From Tillus elongatus (Eukaryota > Arthropoda > Insecta > Coleoptera > Cleridae), in contig OZ023267.1 of the NCBI GenBank assembly GCA_964006375.1, positions 28,332,739-28,396,738 on the forward strand: 64,000 nucleotides of DNA. The letters run 5' to 3'. The notes under the pieces were generated by a model, which searched no databases, was not told the DNA's origin, and saw only the letters and a program-made list of their open reading frames with translations. Numbering within the stretch: position 1 is the first letter of the stretch; each line of letters begins with the position of its first letter. The position numbers were made by a program, and so were the translations under genes. Positions 48,200 through 62,680 of this stretch are shown one piece after another.

Positions 48200-50651
48200 C
48201 CCAACTAACAAAAATGTTCTATAATTTTTAAATAATAGTGCAAATTTGTTGTGTTACTGTTATATTACTGCTCTTCGAAAGCAGTTTTGTTCTATTAAGA
48301 CTGACAAGGTGAGTATTTAGCTTCTCGCAGCAAAATGCTTCTTTAAATTTATTGTTAGAATGTTCTTAGAGTAGAATTATAAAACATTTTAGAGATTTCG
48401 TTTTTTGTTGTTTTGTAAACGTCTATACAACAATTGTTATGGAATATATTAGCTTACAGAAAATTGTTCTGTAATGGCTTTATAACAACGATCTTCCAAA
48501 CATATCTGTCAACTTGCAAACAGCTTTTCTTTAAGTGATTATGTGAGCAATTATAAAACAGTTTTGTTAACATTTTCCACGATACAATATAGCTGCAAAT
48601 AGCATAGTCTACTTGAACGCAGGTTTTAAAAACTATTTTATTGTTGGATGGAACGCGACTGTAATAGAACACTTAGAAAACAATTATAGTACAAAATTAT
48701 TCCTTTGCATAAAAGTGTGTTCGCTGGGATCTTTATAAAACATATTATAGCTTTTGTAAGAAGCACCGTTATATATTCTTTATTTCGTGGCAAGTTGTGT
48801 ATTCTGTAGCGTGTAATTTCTAAACATGTCCAATTTTCAATAAATAAAGAAATGGAAACAGGTAAAAAGAAGCAGTGCTTTTCGAAGGAAAGTCAATAAA
48901 TATAAAAATATTTTAGAAAGTAGCAAATTTGTTAATAAACATGTTAGTAGTGTTTTACATAGTAAGCAGCACAACAAACAACAATTTGGGTTTGAGGATA
49001 AGTCACATTGCTACTACATTTATGTTGCATAAATATCGCAGCCAACGCGAGTTTAGCACTATACTGGTGTATAAGTGTTGCCAAAAATGCTTTTATAGAA
49101 CAATTAAATACACCATATGTGTTATAGAGCTACATGCAGATCTTTCTCAGTGCAGCAATGGAAAACATATTAATTTAAAGCTGTATAAGCGCTATTTGTG
49201 TAACAATCTGCTTACTGCACCATCTGAAGCCACACTGTCAATATGATTATCAGTTTGCCCAAATATTAGGGCACCGGACCGTACTTAGCCATAAATAGTT
49301 GTTAATGGTTAGTTACCCACGATCATGATACAACAAGTAGAGATATTACGTACACATCACATTACATATTACATACACATACACATCCTCACACATGCAC
49401 GTGCATGCATTAAGATCCGAAATTATTTTCTGACTTAAAATTAATTAAAGTGAAGAAATTGGCTTTGTTTTTATTAACTGCAGGGGATTATAGTAAAATG
49501 AAAATATCAAAATCCTAAAACTTTTTGATCGCTTGTAGGAATGGGGAGAAAAAATGTAGTAATAATGTAAAGCATAGATAGACTTGGCAAATATCGGTGG
49601 CACTAGTCTACTTTTACTGTAAAAGCCAAACTTTAAAATTCACAATAAAAGTCAATGCCAAGCCTACTTTATTTTTGTTTAAATACGTATCTGTTCATGT
49701 TACAGGTTTTAATATATCGTGTGTTTTGTAGCAGTGTCTTAAGAGATAAAATAGTTCTGTACTGGTTGCAGTTGTGATAAAAGTGATTTATAAAGCAGAC
49801 GCCATGTTTTTATGCAATTTCTGTATTTGTTTGGTAGCCATCTTGAACGAAAAAAATAATAATTAAGAAATATATAAATAATTGTGACCTGACAATTTTC
49901 ACAATATATTATGAATATAAAACATGCGAAATGTGTAACAGAATGGGTTTAGGTCAGTAAAATGAAAAAAACGAAAAACTTAATTTCGAGTTGATTTTTA
50001 CAAATTAAAGAAATATTCATTATTTCGAGGGCCCATCAAAATTTATCGTATATGTAGCATATTTTACACAGAAAATTTTTCTTCACAGGTGAAATCCATC
50101 TTGCTGTTAGCCAAAAGGAGACTTTTTGAGTTTAATTTTCACACCATACTAACTTTACTTCTTACGCCATCATATTTTAGTACTTATATTACTTTCATAA
50201 TATTAGAGAATAATTTTAGGATAAAATAGTTCTAACAAAAACATTTAAGACATATCACTCTTATAGGCATTGCAGTATGCAACAAAAAGTTGCAAAGTTA
50301 ACTATAAAGAAATTCTAATAAAACGTTTATAGTAACTCTATTAAGGCTCTATAACTGGCACCATGGTAAATGATTTTTAGTTTTATTATTGTTCCTTATA
50401 AAACTGTTTTATAAGTATTGTATATCATATTTTTTTACAGTTCGGTAAACATTTCTAAAACTATTCTATAACACCTTGAACATCCCTTATAAAATAAGCT
50501 AAAGAACTAAAGTGTATAAACCTGCGCCCATTTTGCGTTTATAAGCGTTGTATAAATATTACTAAAACGTTTATAGGAACAGTCATGTTTTATAAAAACT
50601 GTTTTATAAACGTTATTATGACTACAATAAAACATCAAATTGCTAGTTGGG
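48200..50651. mobile_element. 2.45-kb non-coding TIR element
   Basis: The left end is CCCAACTAACAAAAATGTT and the right end the complement of CCCAACTAGCAATTTGATGTT. No convincing ORF. The interior is full of short phrases such as TTATAAAACNGTTTTATAA and GTTCTATAA. It resembles in style the 13508-16542 element (CCCA start, dense ACGTTTATA-like motifs), but the ends differ. No clear target duplication. Confidence 0.5.
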
Positions 50652-51019
50652 AAATCTTTATTTATGTTTGTTGTTTACGACGTTTGTTTCTCTTGTTTAT
50701 CAAAATACGATTTGTCTGTTTTGTAGATTATCCCATGGTCAATTTAAGATACACTGATTCTTTACATGTATGTTAATATTATTTTGACCATTGTGGTTAT
50801 GTGCCAGGGGTATTTTTTTTTTCTGAAACAGGCTTAGAATCACCTGTGTGTATAAATCATGAAAATTATAAGACCCAGAATGAATAGCAACAGTTAATTT
50901 AGGATTTATTTCACCTGTTAGTATAATTTTGTTAAACAGGCCAGATATTTTAAAGTTTAATGATTTTAAATGAATTTGCTTGCCTATATTTTCACATAAT
51001 CAGTGAAAAGTGATTCTAA
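50652..51019. other. Intron, nothing recognised
   Basis: AT-rich, without coding or repeat signature. Confidence 0.4.
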
Positions 51020-51890
51020 GTGAGTATTCAATATAAATTCTAATAATTAGATTACATTCTAGTTTGTTACCCAATTCAGAGTAAAATGGATCTGTGTAAG
51101 ATTTTTAGGGAAAGGTTTACTTTTGGGGCGCGTGTTCGATTTGTATGAAATTTTGTATATAGGCGTGTTTTAAGATGTAGATGAAGAAAATCACAATAAA
51201 AATCAGCGCAGAAGCCAACTTTTGGAATTATTTGGACATTTTTGTAGGAAAAACGTAAGTTGTACTCACTTTGCGATATGTTTTACACATCTTCAGGAGT
51301 CGTTTGTTTTATATCAAGCTAAAGAAGGGTGTATTCCACTATTTTAATTCATTTTCACATACTTAGTGCACCCCCTTAACTGTTTATGTGTCTCTGAAAA
51401 TTACCCTTATTTTCATCCTATAAGTTGAAATTGTCATTTGACATTAAGTTGGCTTTATATGTCAAATGTCAATTTCAACTTAGGATCGGTTATACGATGA
51501 AAAGAAGGGTAATTTTCAGAGACACATAAACAGTTAAGGGGGTGCGCCAGCTATGTGAAAATGAATTAAAATAGTGGAATACACCCTTCTTTAGCTTGAT
51601 ATAAAATGAACGACCCCCGAAAATGTGTAAAACATGCCGCAAAAGTGAGTACAACATACGTTTTTCCTACAAAAATGTCTAAGTAACTTCAAAAGTTGGC
51701 TTCTGCCCTCATTTTTATTGTGATTTTCGTCATCTACACCCTAAAACATGTCTATATACAAAATTTCATAAAAATTGAACACACGCTCAAATGTAAACCT
51801 GTACCAAAAGTGTGTTCAATGTAAATTCTAATAATTAGATTCAGTTCTAGTTTGTTACCTAGTTCAGAGTAAAATGGATCTCGGTAAGAT
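51020..51890. mobile_element. 0.7-kb foldback flanked by 80-bp direct repeats
   Basis: Arms of about 330 bp (51115-51445 and 51455-51801) pair almost throughout. Examples are TTTATGTGTCTCTGAAAATT with its complement, and GCAGAAGCCAACTTTT at 51212 with its inverted match at 51680. The centre near 51450 is CAAATGTCA-rich. Outside the arms, about 80 bp (TTCTAATAATTAGATT... AAAATGGATCT) occur in direct orientation at 51030-51100 and 51822-51890. No ORF is present. Confidence 0.75.
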
Positions 51891-52193
51891 ATTTCTTGTG
51901 ATGGCAGAATTTGAAGATGTCCTGTGTGCCATGCAATGTCGGGTACATTAAAAATCCCAAGTTTCCTTACAGAAAGCCTGGGATTCGGCATAATTCCCTG
52001 GCTCCCTGGCATCAGTGATGAGCCGTTTTAAAAAATAAAAATAAAATATAAAAAACAAGATAAAGTCTTGTTGAAATTTCAGACTTCAACAATTAAACAT
52101 AAACAGCCTTTAAAAATAATAGAATTCATGTGAAAGCATAATTTTTTTGTTGTACAATTAACAACTTTATACAATGGTTATTTGTTATTTTAG
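51891..52193. other. Intron end, nothing recognised
   Basis: It ends with the acceptor TTATTTTAG for the exon at 52194. Confidence 0.45.
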
Positions 52194-52328
52194 GGAGGAC
52201 CTCTGGGGTGCATTTCAAGTATTACATGATAGGTTAGCTAGAATTGATCAAGTTAAGTTGATTGCTTGTGACATAACAAGCAAAATCACAGAGCATTTTG
52301 AAAAAATTAGGGAAGCCAAAACATTAAG
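52194..52328 (+). CDS. SNX25: Sorting nexin 25-like, exon 3 (PXA)
   Basis: 45 codons: EDLWGAFQVLHDRLARIDQV, then LIACDITSKITEHFEKIREA, the central helices of the PXA domain. Acceptor TTTTAG, donor AG/GTAAGT, reading frame kept with exons 2 and 4. Confidence 0.92.
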
Positions 52329-52692
52329 GTAAGTCATTGTATCACCATATTATCTATTTTTTTATCAATTTTATCTTTATGGAAAAACAATCATAATAAA
52401 AACCTTATCACTAAAAAATAGTGCTGAAAATTGAATCATAACTTCCACATAGCCGTGATGATCTAATCTCATCAGAAAGACATTCTCATGAAATGAATTT
52501 AGGGTCCATGGCTTGACCACAAAGAAAATATTCTTATTCCCATACCCATAAACTTCTGAAACATTATATTACTCGAGTTTTAACGAAAAAATGCCAATTG
52601 TTACCAATCACCCCTCATTTATCCCCTACCCCCTTAAGTGATCTTTCCCAAAAACAATTCAAAGCTTTCCTTTGTTGGGTGCTAAATGGATA
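52329..52692. other. Intron start before the pogo element
   Basis: No gene recognised. The final TA (52691-52692) is the left target-site copy of the pogo element. Confidence 0.5.
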
Positions 52693-55458
52693 CCGTCAAC
52701 TGGGGTGACTTCGGACAGATTTTGGACTTTTTTATCAATAACTTTTTTTCTAACGAAGCAATCGTTCTGAAATTTTAACTCAATATAGCTCCAACATTCA
52801 CCTACACGGTGATCAACTGAGATTGTTGATTTTTTAATCAAAAACATTTTTAAAAAAATTTTGAAAAGTGTCCGAAGTCACCCCATAGGGTGGGGTGACT
52901 TCGCACACGTATTTAAAACAACAAGAAATCGATGTCTTAGTGATTTAGGGGTGATTTCGGAAAAAAAAAATTTTTTTAATTTTTAAGGAAATAGGAAGTA
53001 ATTGGAAGGAATTGAAAGTCAAAATATGCATAAAAATAAACACTTTATTCTCAAAAAAAAACAAACAAAAAAAAACAAAAAAATCATTCTTATGAAATAT
53101 TTGGAAAAAAAAAACAAAAAAATCATTCTTATGAAATATTTGGCAGGTACAGTCACAGTCACTCTAAAATAATATTCTTTGGTAAATTCACAAACTTATA
53201 GTGATCTCTTCTAAATTCTTTAAATAACAGTCTCTGATAAAAATCTGTTGTCAGAAACATTTGGAAAATGGAAGTAAATTTCGTCACCAAATGTTTTCTT
53301 TCGAAGAAAACTAACTGAGTAACTTTGCCCTTCTTTCGCAAGAAGTTTTTCCACATAATATTTATTTTTGGAGGAATTTTCAACGGGAAATTCAACGACG
53401 ACAAAGTCATTTACAGCTAGTTCTTCTGAGATGTCTTGCTGAGAGATATTTTCAGAGCTTTCATCAGCCCCTTCTGTATTTTCTACTTCCATATCTAAGT
53501 GTAAATCAAAGAATGATTGAGAAGGATGCATCTTATTTATTTTTTTGATATGATTTGCTAGAAGAGATAATGGAAGATCATCCTCGACATCATCGGAATC
53601 GCCGTCGCATGCAATATCTATGGGTTTTTTACTCTGTTTTTTACCCATTTTTCTTTTAATCCCAGATACAGATGGAGTGTTTTCTGCACCCGGTTCACTT
53701 TGTCGATTATCTGGGATATCTAAAAGTGTGATCTCACGTCCAGGTGGAATATTGACATGCCTCCTTCTTTTGGGTTTTGTTTGTTCCGGCGTTCTATTTT
53801 CCTTCAAAAATTGTAGTAAGCTCTCGTCTATCTTATGAGGTAAATTAGTTTGGTCAGTCTCAGATATTTCTTCGGGTAGGCATTTTATAACCTGTTGAGG
53901 ACAGAGCGGAAAAATGCCCCCAGCTCTAAAACCAGACAAGATTATTTTTTTTGAGCTAGCTTCTATTGACGCTAATGTCCGTTTAAGGAGGTTTGGAAAA
54001 TCGCATTTTTGGAATGGCCCTCTTCTCTTTGTCTTCCATTCTGTGAGAATTTTTCTCCAGACTTTTTCAAAGGGCCAAAATAGGCAATGTCTAGCGGTTG
54101 GCAAAGATGTGTTGAATTTGGCGGGAGCAAGATAAATTTGATATTTAGGCGTTCACATTCTTCGATAACATCAACAGTAATGTGGCTTGACAAATTGTCA
54201 CCAATGAGCACTTTTGCTCCATCTTTTTTGTTGAAATATGGGATAGCTATTTGTGGAAACCATTCGCGAAATGTGACGGTCTCGAACCATCCTGACTTGC
54301 TTACACTATAGCGGCAACCATCTGGACCATTTTCTTCCCAATCCTCGTATCGATGTTTTGCCTTGTAAACTACGAACGGCGGTAATAATTCCCCACTTGC
54401 TGAAGCCGCCATCATAACGCTGATGCTGCTTTTTGATGTATCCATAACTCTGTCACAGTGTTTTGATCCCCTCTTACACACCACCTTAACTTTACCGGGA
54501 TCGTCTGAAAAATTTGTTTCGTCATAGTTGACGATTTTCTCGGGGCTAACACCTTCTAAAGAAACCCTTAACTCTTCGAAATAACTTGTCAAAGTTTGTT
54601 TATTGACTTGAGCCCTATATCTTTTGATATTCTGACAGCATCTTGTTGTCAGCCCTTTGTGGCGATTCAAAAACAATTTCATCCAGTCAGAGCCAGGTAA
54701 GTTATGTTTAAACTGTGGTATATTTACCCCTTTTTTGTCTAAATAACTCTTAACAATAGTTCGAATATCATATTGAGTTAGGGGAAATCCCCAATGCGCC
54801 GCGATATTTATTGTTGCAACCAGCATTTCCTCTTCTTCTTCCGGTATTTTTGTTTGGCCCCCAACAGATTTACCATGAATCCCCTTTATTCTGTCACTTA
54901 TGGTGGATTTGGGCACACCATAATATTCTGCCGCCTGTCGCACACTTTTTTTCTTACTTTGGACATCTTGGACTGCTTTCTCCAACTGCTCTGCACGATA
55001 ATATTGATATCGGCGGCCGCCTAAGACTTTTTTGTAGGTTCGTACCATGTCCGAAGTCACCCCCTATAATGGAGATATTTTTATTATCACCCTGTATAAT
55101 AAAAACTATTGAAAATAGAAAAACAACATATTGATGAAAATGTTCTTAAAACATTGGGCTATCACATAATAATAATGAAATAGACCTAAAGTGACCAATA
55201 TAAAGTGGAGAAAACTATCTTTTTCCACTTACTGTGTTAGCGAGAAAATCCTATATGCAGAAAAATGCGGTTAAATCGCCAAAACTCTCCCGAACAAGCA
55301 AACACGCGCCACGGACGTCTAGACGGAACTAAGAGGGACAGATTTGATCGAGAACAATCGGGATTTCGCGCATCGGTTTGCCGCTAGAAGGACGTGCGCG
55401 AAATTACCACGTATTGTCCGAAGTCACCCCGCCTGTCCGAAGTCACCCCAGTTGACGG
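52693..55458 (-). mobile_element. Pogo/Tigger-like transposon, nearly intact
   Basis: 2766 bp with TIRs CCGTCAACTGGGGTGACTTC at the left and the exact complement at 55439-55458, flanked by TA on both sides (52691-52692, 55459-55460), the pogo target-site duplication. The transposase is on the minus strand. GTCCGAAGTCACCCC, part of the TIR, recurs inside at about 52869, 55049, 55416 and 55434, likely extra transposase-binding sites. It inserted in the 6.5-kb sorting nexin intron 52329-58796. Confidence 0.93.
53220..55048 (-). pseudogene. Pogo-type transposase with one frameshift
   Basis: Start ATG 55048 (MVRTYKK). Domains: a psq-type helix-turn-helix at about residues 12-60 (SVRQAAEYYGVPKSTISDRI); a CENP-B-like second DNA-binding domain at about 65-140; and the DDE_1 catalytic domain with VNYDETNF, VLIGDNLSSH and LCQPLDIAYFGPLKK, all three Asp kept. 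Near 54070, within the Lys-rich codons after FGPLKK, the frame shifts by one. The remainder (EKVWRKILTEWK, a downstream helix, then an acidic tail to 53220) is open in the next frame. A single indel therefore separates this from a full protein of about 600 residues; it could be a sequencing slip. Confidence 0.88.
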
Positions 55459-55506
55459 TACCAAATTTGAAGATGATATCTCAATTCGTTCTAAGGTTAT
55501 TGCGCC

Positions 55507-55615
55507 TACTAACAGACAGACGTACAGACCAACTTACTGACCGACAGACCAACCGACCGACTGACAGACTGACCTACCAACAGACCAACCGACCTACCGA
55601 CAGACCAACAGACAA
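55507..55615. repeat. (GACN)n minisatellite
   Basis: Degenerate tetranucleotide run of GACA, GACC, GACG and AACC units (ACAGACCAACCGACCG-type). Confidence 0.85.
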
Positions 55616-55639
55616 AAACATTTTCGTTACAGAATGAAG

Positions 55640-58510
<2,871 letters not shown>

Positions 58511-58796
58511 ATTTTAACGGGCCTTGGTTCTGGTTTCTAGGGTCCCAAATTCTCGCTTATCTGAAGTAATGTTTTCAAAAACTTAATTGTGGCCTCTCTA
58601 TAAGCGAATTTTTCCATTATAGAGAGGCTTTATATGAAAATTCGCTAAAACAAAAGGAAATAAGCAGTTTTATTTATTACCCTCTACTTTGAATAGGTTT
58701 TAATACCAATAGGAATTAGTTTTTAAATTATACTGATTTAGCAAGCATGTTTTGAATAAGTTATGTCTTGACTTTACAAATATTTTTATATTTTAG

Positions 58797-58969
58797 CCAA
58801 GATACAAACAAATCCCCAATATTTTATCTTTCTCCATATGTTACCTCATCAGAAAAAGAACTTGAGCTTCTTAGGAGTCTAAGTGAAGTATTAATAATGT
58901 TTCTATTACCAAGGAGTTATTCTTTATCCCCTACAAAGTATTTCGTTCGGGAAGTTTTGTCCTGTCGGG
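58797..58969 (+). CDS. SNX25: Sorting nexin 25-like, exon 4 (PXA)
   Basis: About 58 codons: YVTSSEKELELLRSLSEVLI, then MFLLPRSYSLSPTKYFVREV, the conserved PXA stretch (compare the E-x-L-x-x-L...LLP...S...R...EIL pattern). Acceptor TATTTTAG, donor G/GTAAGT. Confidence 0.93.
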
Positions 58970-59028
58970 GTAAGTATTATTACATAAAAAATTAACACGA
59001 GAATAAATTGACGTTTAATTATTTATAG

Positions 59029-59215
59029 TGTTTTTGCCTATAATCGACAACCTAACAGACCCAGACTTCTTCAATCAAAACATTATCTATTATATTGAAG
59101 CACAAAAAATGGCCACAAATGTTCATCTCAAGGCTGTAGAATGTGCAGCAAATTTTGATGAGTTTGTGAAAATTATCAATAATACAACAGACATCGAAGC
59201 TCTGAAGTCAATAAG
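59029..59215 (+). CDS. SNX25: Sorting nexin 25-like, exon 5
   Basis: 62 codons: VFLPIIDNLTDPDFFNQNII at the end of the PXA domain, and FDEFVKIINNTTDIEALKSI as in SNX25 just before the RGS domain. Acceptor ATTTATAG after a 59-bp intron, donor AG/GTAGGG. RGS, PX and nexin-C domains are not in the window; the gene continues to the right, unless lost. Confidence 0.92.
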
Positions 59216-59295
59216 GTAGGGATTTGCTATTTCTTTATTGAGTATCTAATTTTCTATTACTAAGTGAAGATTGAAATCTGTGATGAGCACTGATA

Positions 59296-59490
59296 AGTAC
59301 ACTTCGAGAACCCAAATTACCACAACACATCCTTTAAAAACCTGACGATCGTTTCACTAATAAAGTTAGCATTTTTAGAGGATGAAAAACTCAGAATTTT
59401 CCATCCTCTGATGACGCTAACTTTGTCAGTGTAACGATCGTCAGGTCTTTAAAAAATTTGTCGTGGTGATTTGGGTTCTCCCAGTGTACT
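59296..59490. mobile_element. Complete MITE, 195 bp
   Basis: The left arm AGTACACTTCGAGAACCCAA pairs with the right end GGGTTCTCCCAGTGTACT. Inner arms ACCTGACGATCGT and ACGATCGTCAGGTCT, with GGATG/CATCC at the loop. Relics lie at 2869, 33787, 34791 and 35160. Confidence 0.8.
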
Positions 59491-59499
59491 TCATTTTCT

Positions 59500-61170
59500 A
59501 TACAACATACAAGAGCAAAATAAAATTCCTTGTTTGGGGTTACCAGAGCGAAACCACAATTGGTAAAGTTCGTAAACGTCATACCACTTAGGATGAGGAG
59601 GAAGTGGGAGAGCCACAGAACTCTCATTCTATATGGTGGAAACATTCCAATGACCAGGGAGGTAAAATATCTTGGGGTCGTATTGGACTCTAAGCTAACC
59701 TGAAATGGTCACGTTGAACCAATATAGCGTAAGGCAGTTATGACCCTAGCCATCACTAGGCGGCTATCTGGAAAAACTTGGGGATTAAGGACTAAAACCT
59801 AGTATGGCCCACTGGCTGTACACAAGGGTGGTCAGACAATCGTTAACATATGCGGCACTGGTCTGGTGGCCTAAGGTGACACAATCCAGTGCCAAACAAA
59901 AACTAGGCAAGATCCAAAGGATGGCTTGCCTCGGCATCACAGGGGCCATGATTTTAACTCCAACAATATGGAGGTGTTGCTGGATCTGACCCCCCCCCGC
60001 GCACCACTTAGTTATCATGGGGGAGGCCAGGCTAGGAGTATACAGACTAGCCTGCACTGATAGACTGAATATCAAGCCAGGTTGCAGGGGCCACTGCAAA
60101 ATTCAAGAGATCATGAAGGAGCCCATGCTTGAAATGAGGTCAGACTTCGCGAGCAGGGAAAACAACTTTACAGTGGAAATCCCCGACCGCGAGGCATGGC
60201 GGGGGGAGACGCCGGTCCTACCACGGGACGCGCTCGTCTGGTTGACGGACGGATCCGGCGGGGAGCGTTGGACGAGGGCAGGCGTTTATTTAGAAAGACC
60301 AAGGGTGAGTGACAGTATTTCCCTCGGAGCTCATACAACAGTCTTTCACGCCAAAATGTACGCCATCTTGCACTGCGTGCGAAAGAACAAGAGGAGGCGC
60401 TACACCAGCAAGCGGATCCTCATAGCCACAGCCAGCCAGGCAGCCCTTAAGGCCCTAAGTAGCCCACAGGTAAATTCCAGGCTGGTAAGTGAATACCGAG
60501 ACGAGACGAGCGACCTGACTAGGCAGAATGAGGTCACCCCCATCTGGGTGCTGGGTCACTCAGGGGTCAAAGGCAATGAAGAAGCTCGCGAAGAAAGGAA
60601 CAGTAGAACCATTTATGGGACCAGAACCAGTCCTGGGCCTGACGAAGAGCACTGCCAGGGATCCATCAAGTCCTGGGTCATCAATGAACATAATGTGTAC
60701 TGGGCAGACTGTCCAGGGCTCAGACATGGGAAGTCAGTAATTGAGGAACCCAATTCAAAGAAAGCTGAGGATCTGCTAAATCTTAGCAGAGGACAGCTCA
60801 GGAACATAACAGGACTCTTGACGGGACACATGACTGTCAAGAAACACCTGCATAAAATGGGGCGGTTCGAGGGGGACCTGGCATGCAGACTCTGCGGCGA
60901 GGGGGAAGAATCAGCCCAGCACATCTTGTGCCAGTGTAAAGCTCTGGACCGCAAAATAAACTGATCTACGGACAGCCTGGATCGGAGACTGAGCAATATA
61001 AACCTTCACCCTACCAATTGCTGCGCAGACTAGTTCAAGACACAGTGATTTTGGAGTGGGTGGAGTAGAAAAGACAAGGGGCATGCTCAATAAGCCAAAG
61101 GCTGCAGTGCTATCGGGGCGGCAAAAACGCGGACGAGCCCTAAGGGAGAAAAGAAAAATTGGTAAAGCCT
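59500..61170 (+). mobile_element. LINE-D 3' part with RNase H domain
   Basis: 5'-truncated I/R1-group-like non-LTR element. It starts in the RT thumb (NIPMTREVKYLGVVLDSKLT near 59640, a stop follows). The longest open frame, 60017-60964, encodes a ribonuclease H (VWLTDGSGGERWTRAG with the first Asp; FHAKMYAILHCV, where the usual Glu is Lys; VLGHSGVKGNEEA with a His/Asn-Glu block) and a C-terminal CRLCGEGEESAQHILCQC zinc-knuckle-like motif. The 3' end ACGAGCCCTAAGGGAG is repeated at 47960. Confidence 0.82.
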
Positions 61171-61789
61171 GATAGATAATTCATAAATGCGTTTTTTAAT
61201 TTTTTCAAGAAAAAAGCTCGGACAGGTTAATTTTATCGTTTGAGTTGCCAACTTATGACGTAACAATTATATTTATGACGTCACCTATTTATGAATGATG
61301 ACATCACAAGTTTTTTGAATTGACAACCATATTTTTTTTATGTTTTCCATACACCTGCTTACTACTTAAATGGTGATGAAAATAAATTGGTACTTGACCT
61401 AACAATTTTCTTTTAATGGCATTATTTACTATAAAAAAATGGAAACTTAAATTTAATAAGAAATATTCTTCACCACTTTCATTTAGGACGAGTTTTCTTC
61501 AGAATAATGAGGTTTTTCTTCACTTTTCTAAAATAATAAACACATTATTTTGTGATTTTTGATACGTTGTCATGTAACTAATTGACCGGTGGAACAAAAA
61601 AGTCAAAATCAATTTTTAACAACACTCGTGATAATTTATTGATTATTTTGTGTTATCAGTATTTAGTTATCGGACTTTTATCGCAGTGTGGATTTGAAAT
61701 TCAGTGAATAAAGACAATAATGTTAAATTGTGAATTAATTTCAATTATTATACGCCGCTTAAATAAATTAATAGTCTTAAATAATAAAT
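61171..61789. other. Intron, nothing recognised
   Basis: AT-rich. ATGACGTAAC / ATGACGTCACC-type short repeats lie near 61255-61310. No coding signature. Confidence 0.4.
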
Positions 61790-62415
61790 AACAACTTGGA
61801 CCAATCTTTAGTGGTAAAATTATTCAAAGAAGAGAAGTATCATCCTTACAAAGTGCAATTGATACACAAGTTAAACGATGATGATTCAGACTGCCGTTTA
61901 CAGTCTTGTGAACAATTTTTGTTACGCTGCGATTAAGATCACCATTTTCTTAATAAGATTCTCGTTTCTGATGAAGCCACTTTTTGCCTGAATGGGACAG
62001 TATATCGTCACAATTCAATATATTGGTCACGGGAATATCATCATTGGACTTAGACATCCACAGTCAACGAATGTATGGATGGGAATAATCGGACAGCATC
62101 TCATAGGGCGTTACTTTTTAAGGAAAGCTTACAGCAGCATGTTACTTAAATTTCTTTGTATTGGATTTAGTTCCAGCTCTAGCAGTAACTTTTCCAAATA
62201 ATCACGACATAGAATGTTATTTGGTTTCAGCAAGATGGGGCGCCTCCTCACTTTGGTGTAGACATCTGTCAATATCTAGATACCATATTTCCTGAAAGAT
62301 GGATAGGGCGTCGAGAAGCAATTGAGTGGCCCCGCGTTCCCCAGTCTTGACTCTCTTGGACTTTTTCTGTGGTGTTATTTAAAATCAAAAGAATAGACCA
62401 AATAATTTAGAGGAG
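61790..62415 (+). pseudogene. Decayed Tc1/mariner-superfamily transposase
   Basis: Blocks in changing frames: EEKYHPYKVQLIHKLNDDDS; ILVSDEATFCLNGTVYRHNS (first Asp); FQQDGAPPHFGVDICQYLDT (second Asp) and FPERWIGRREAIEWPRVPQ near 62290. The third Asp region (SPDLTPLDFF type) is altered. Same family as the 8118-9120 relic. Confidence 0.72.
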
Positions 62416-62680
62416 CTACAGTAAAGAATTTGCGGTGAAGGACAAAGGGTGTACACACTCGTATCAGTCACTGCCAAATGATAGGTGGAGAACAATTTTA
62501 ACATTTGCTCAAAATTTTGTTTGTTTTCCTTGGTTCAATAAGTTTTTTCATCATCATCATCTCAGTAGTAAGCAGGTCTGTGGTAAAACATCAAGGCAAA
62601 ATATGGTTGTCATTTAAAAAGTTTATGATGACATTATCATTCAGAAATAGGCGACGTCGTAAATGTAATTTTACGTCATA

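Noticed and set aside
48929..49246. 105-codon ORF
   Set aside because: It lies in the non-coding TIR element; no recognisable domain and a probable chance frame.
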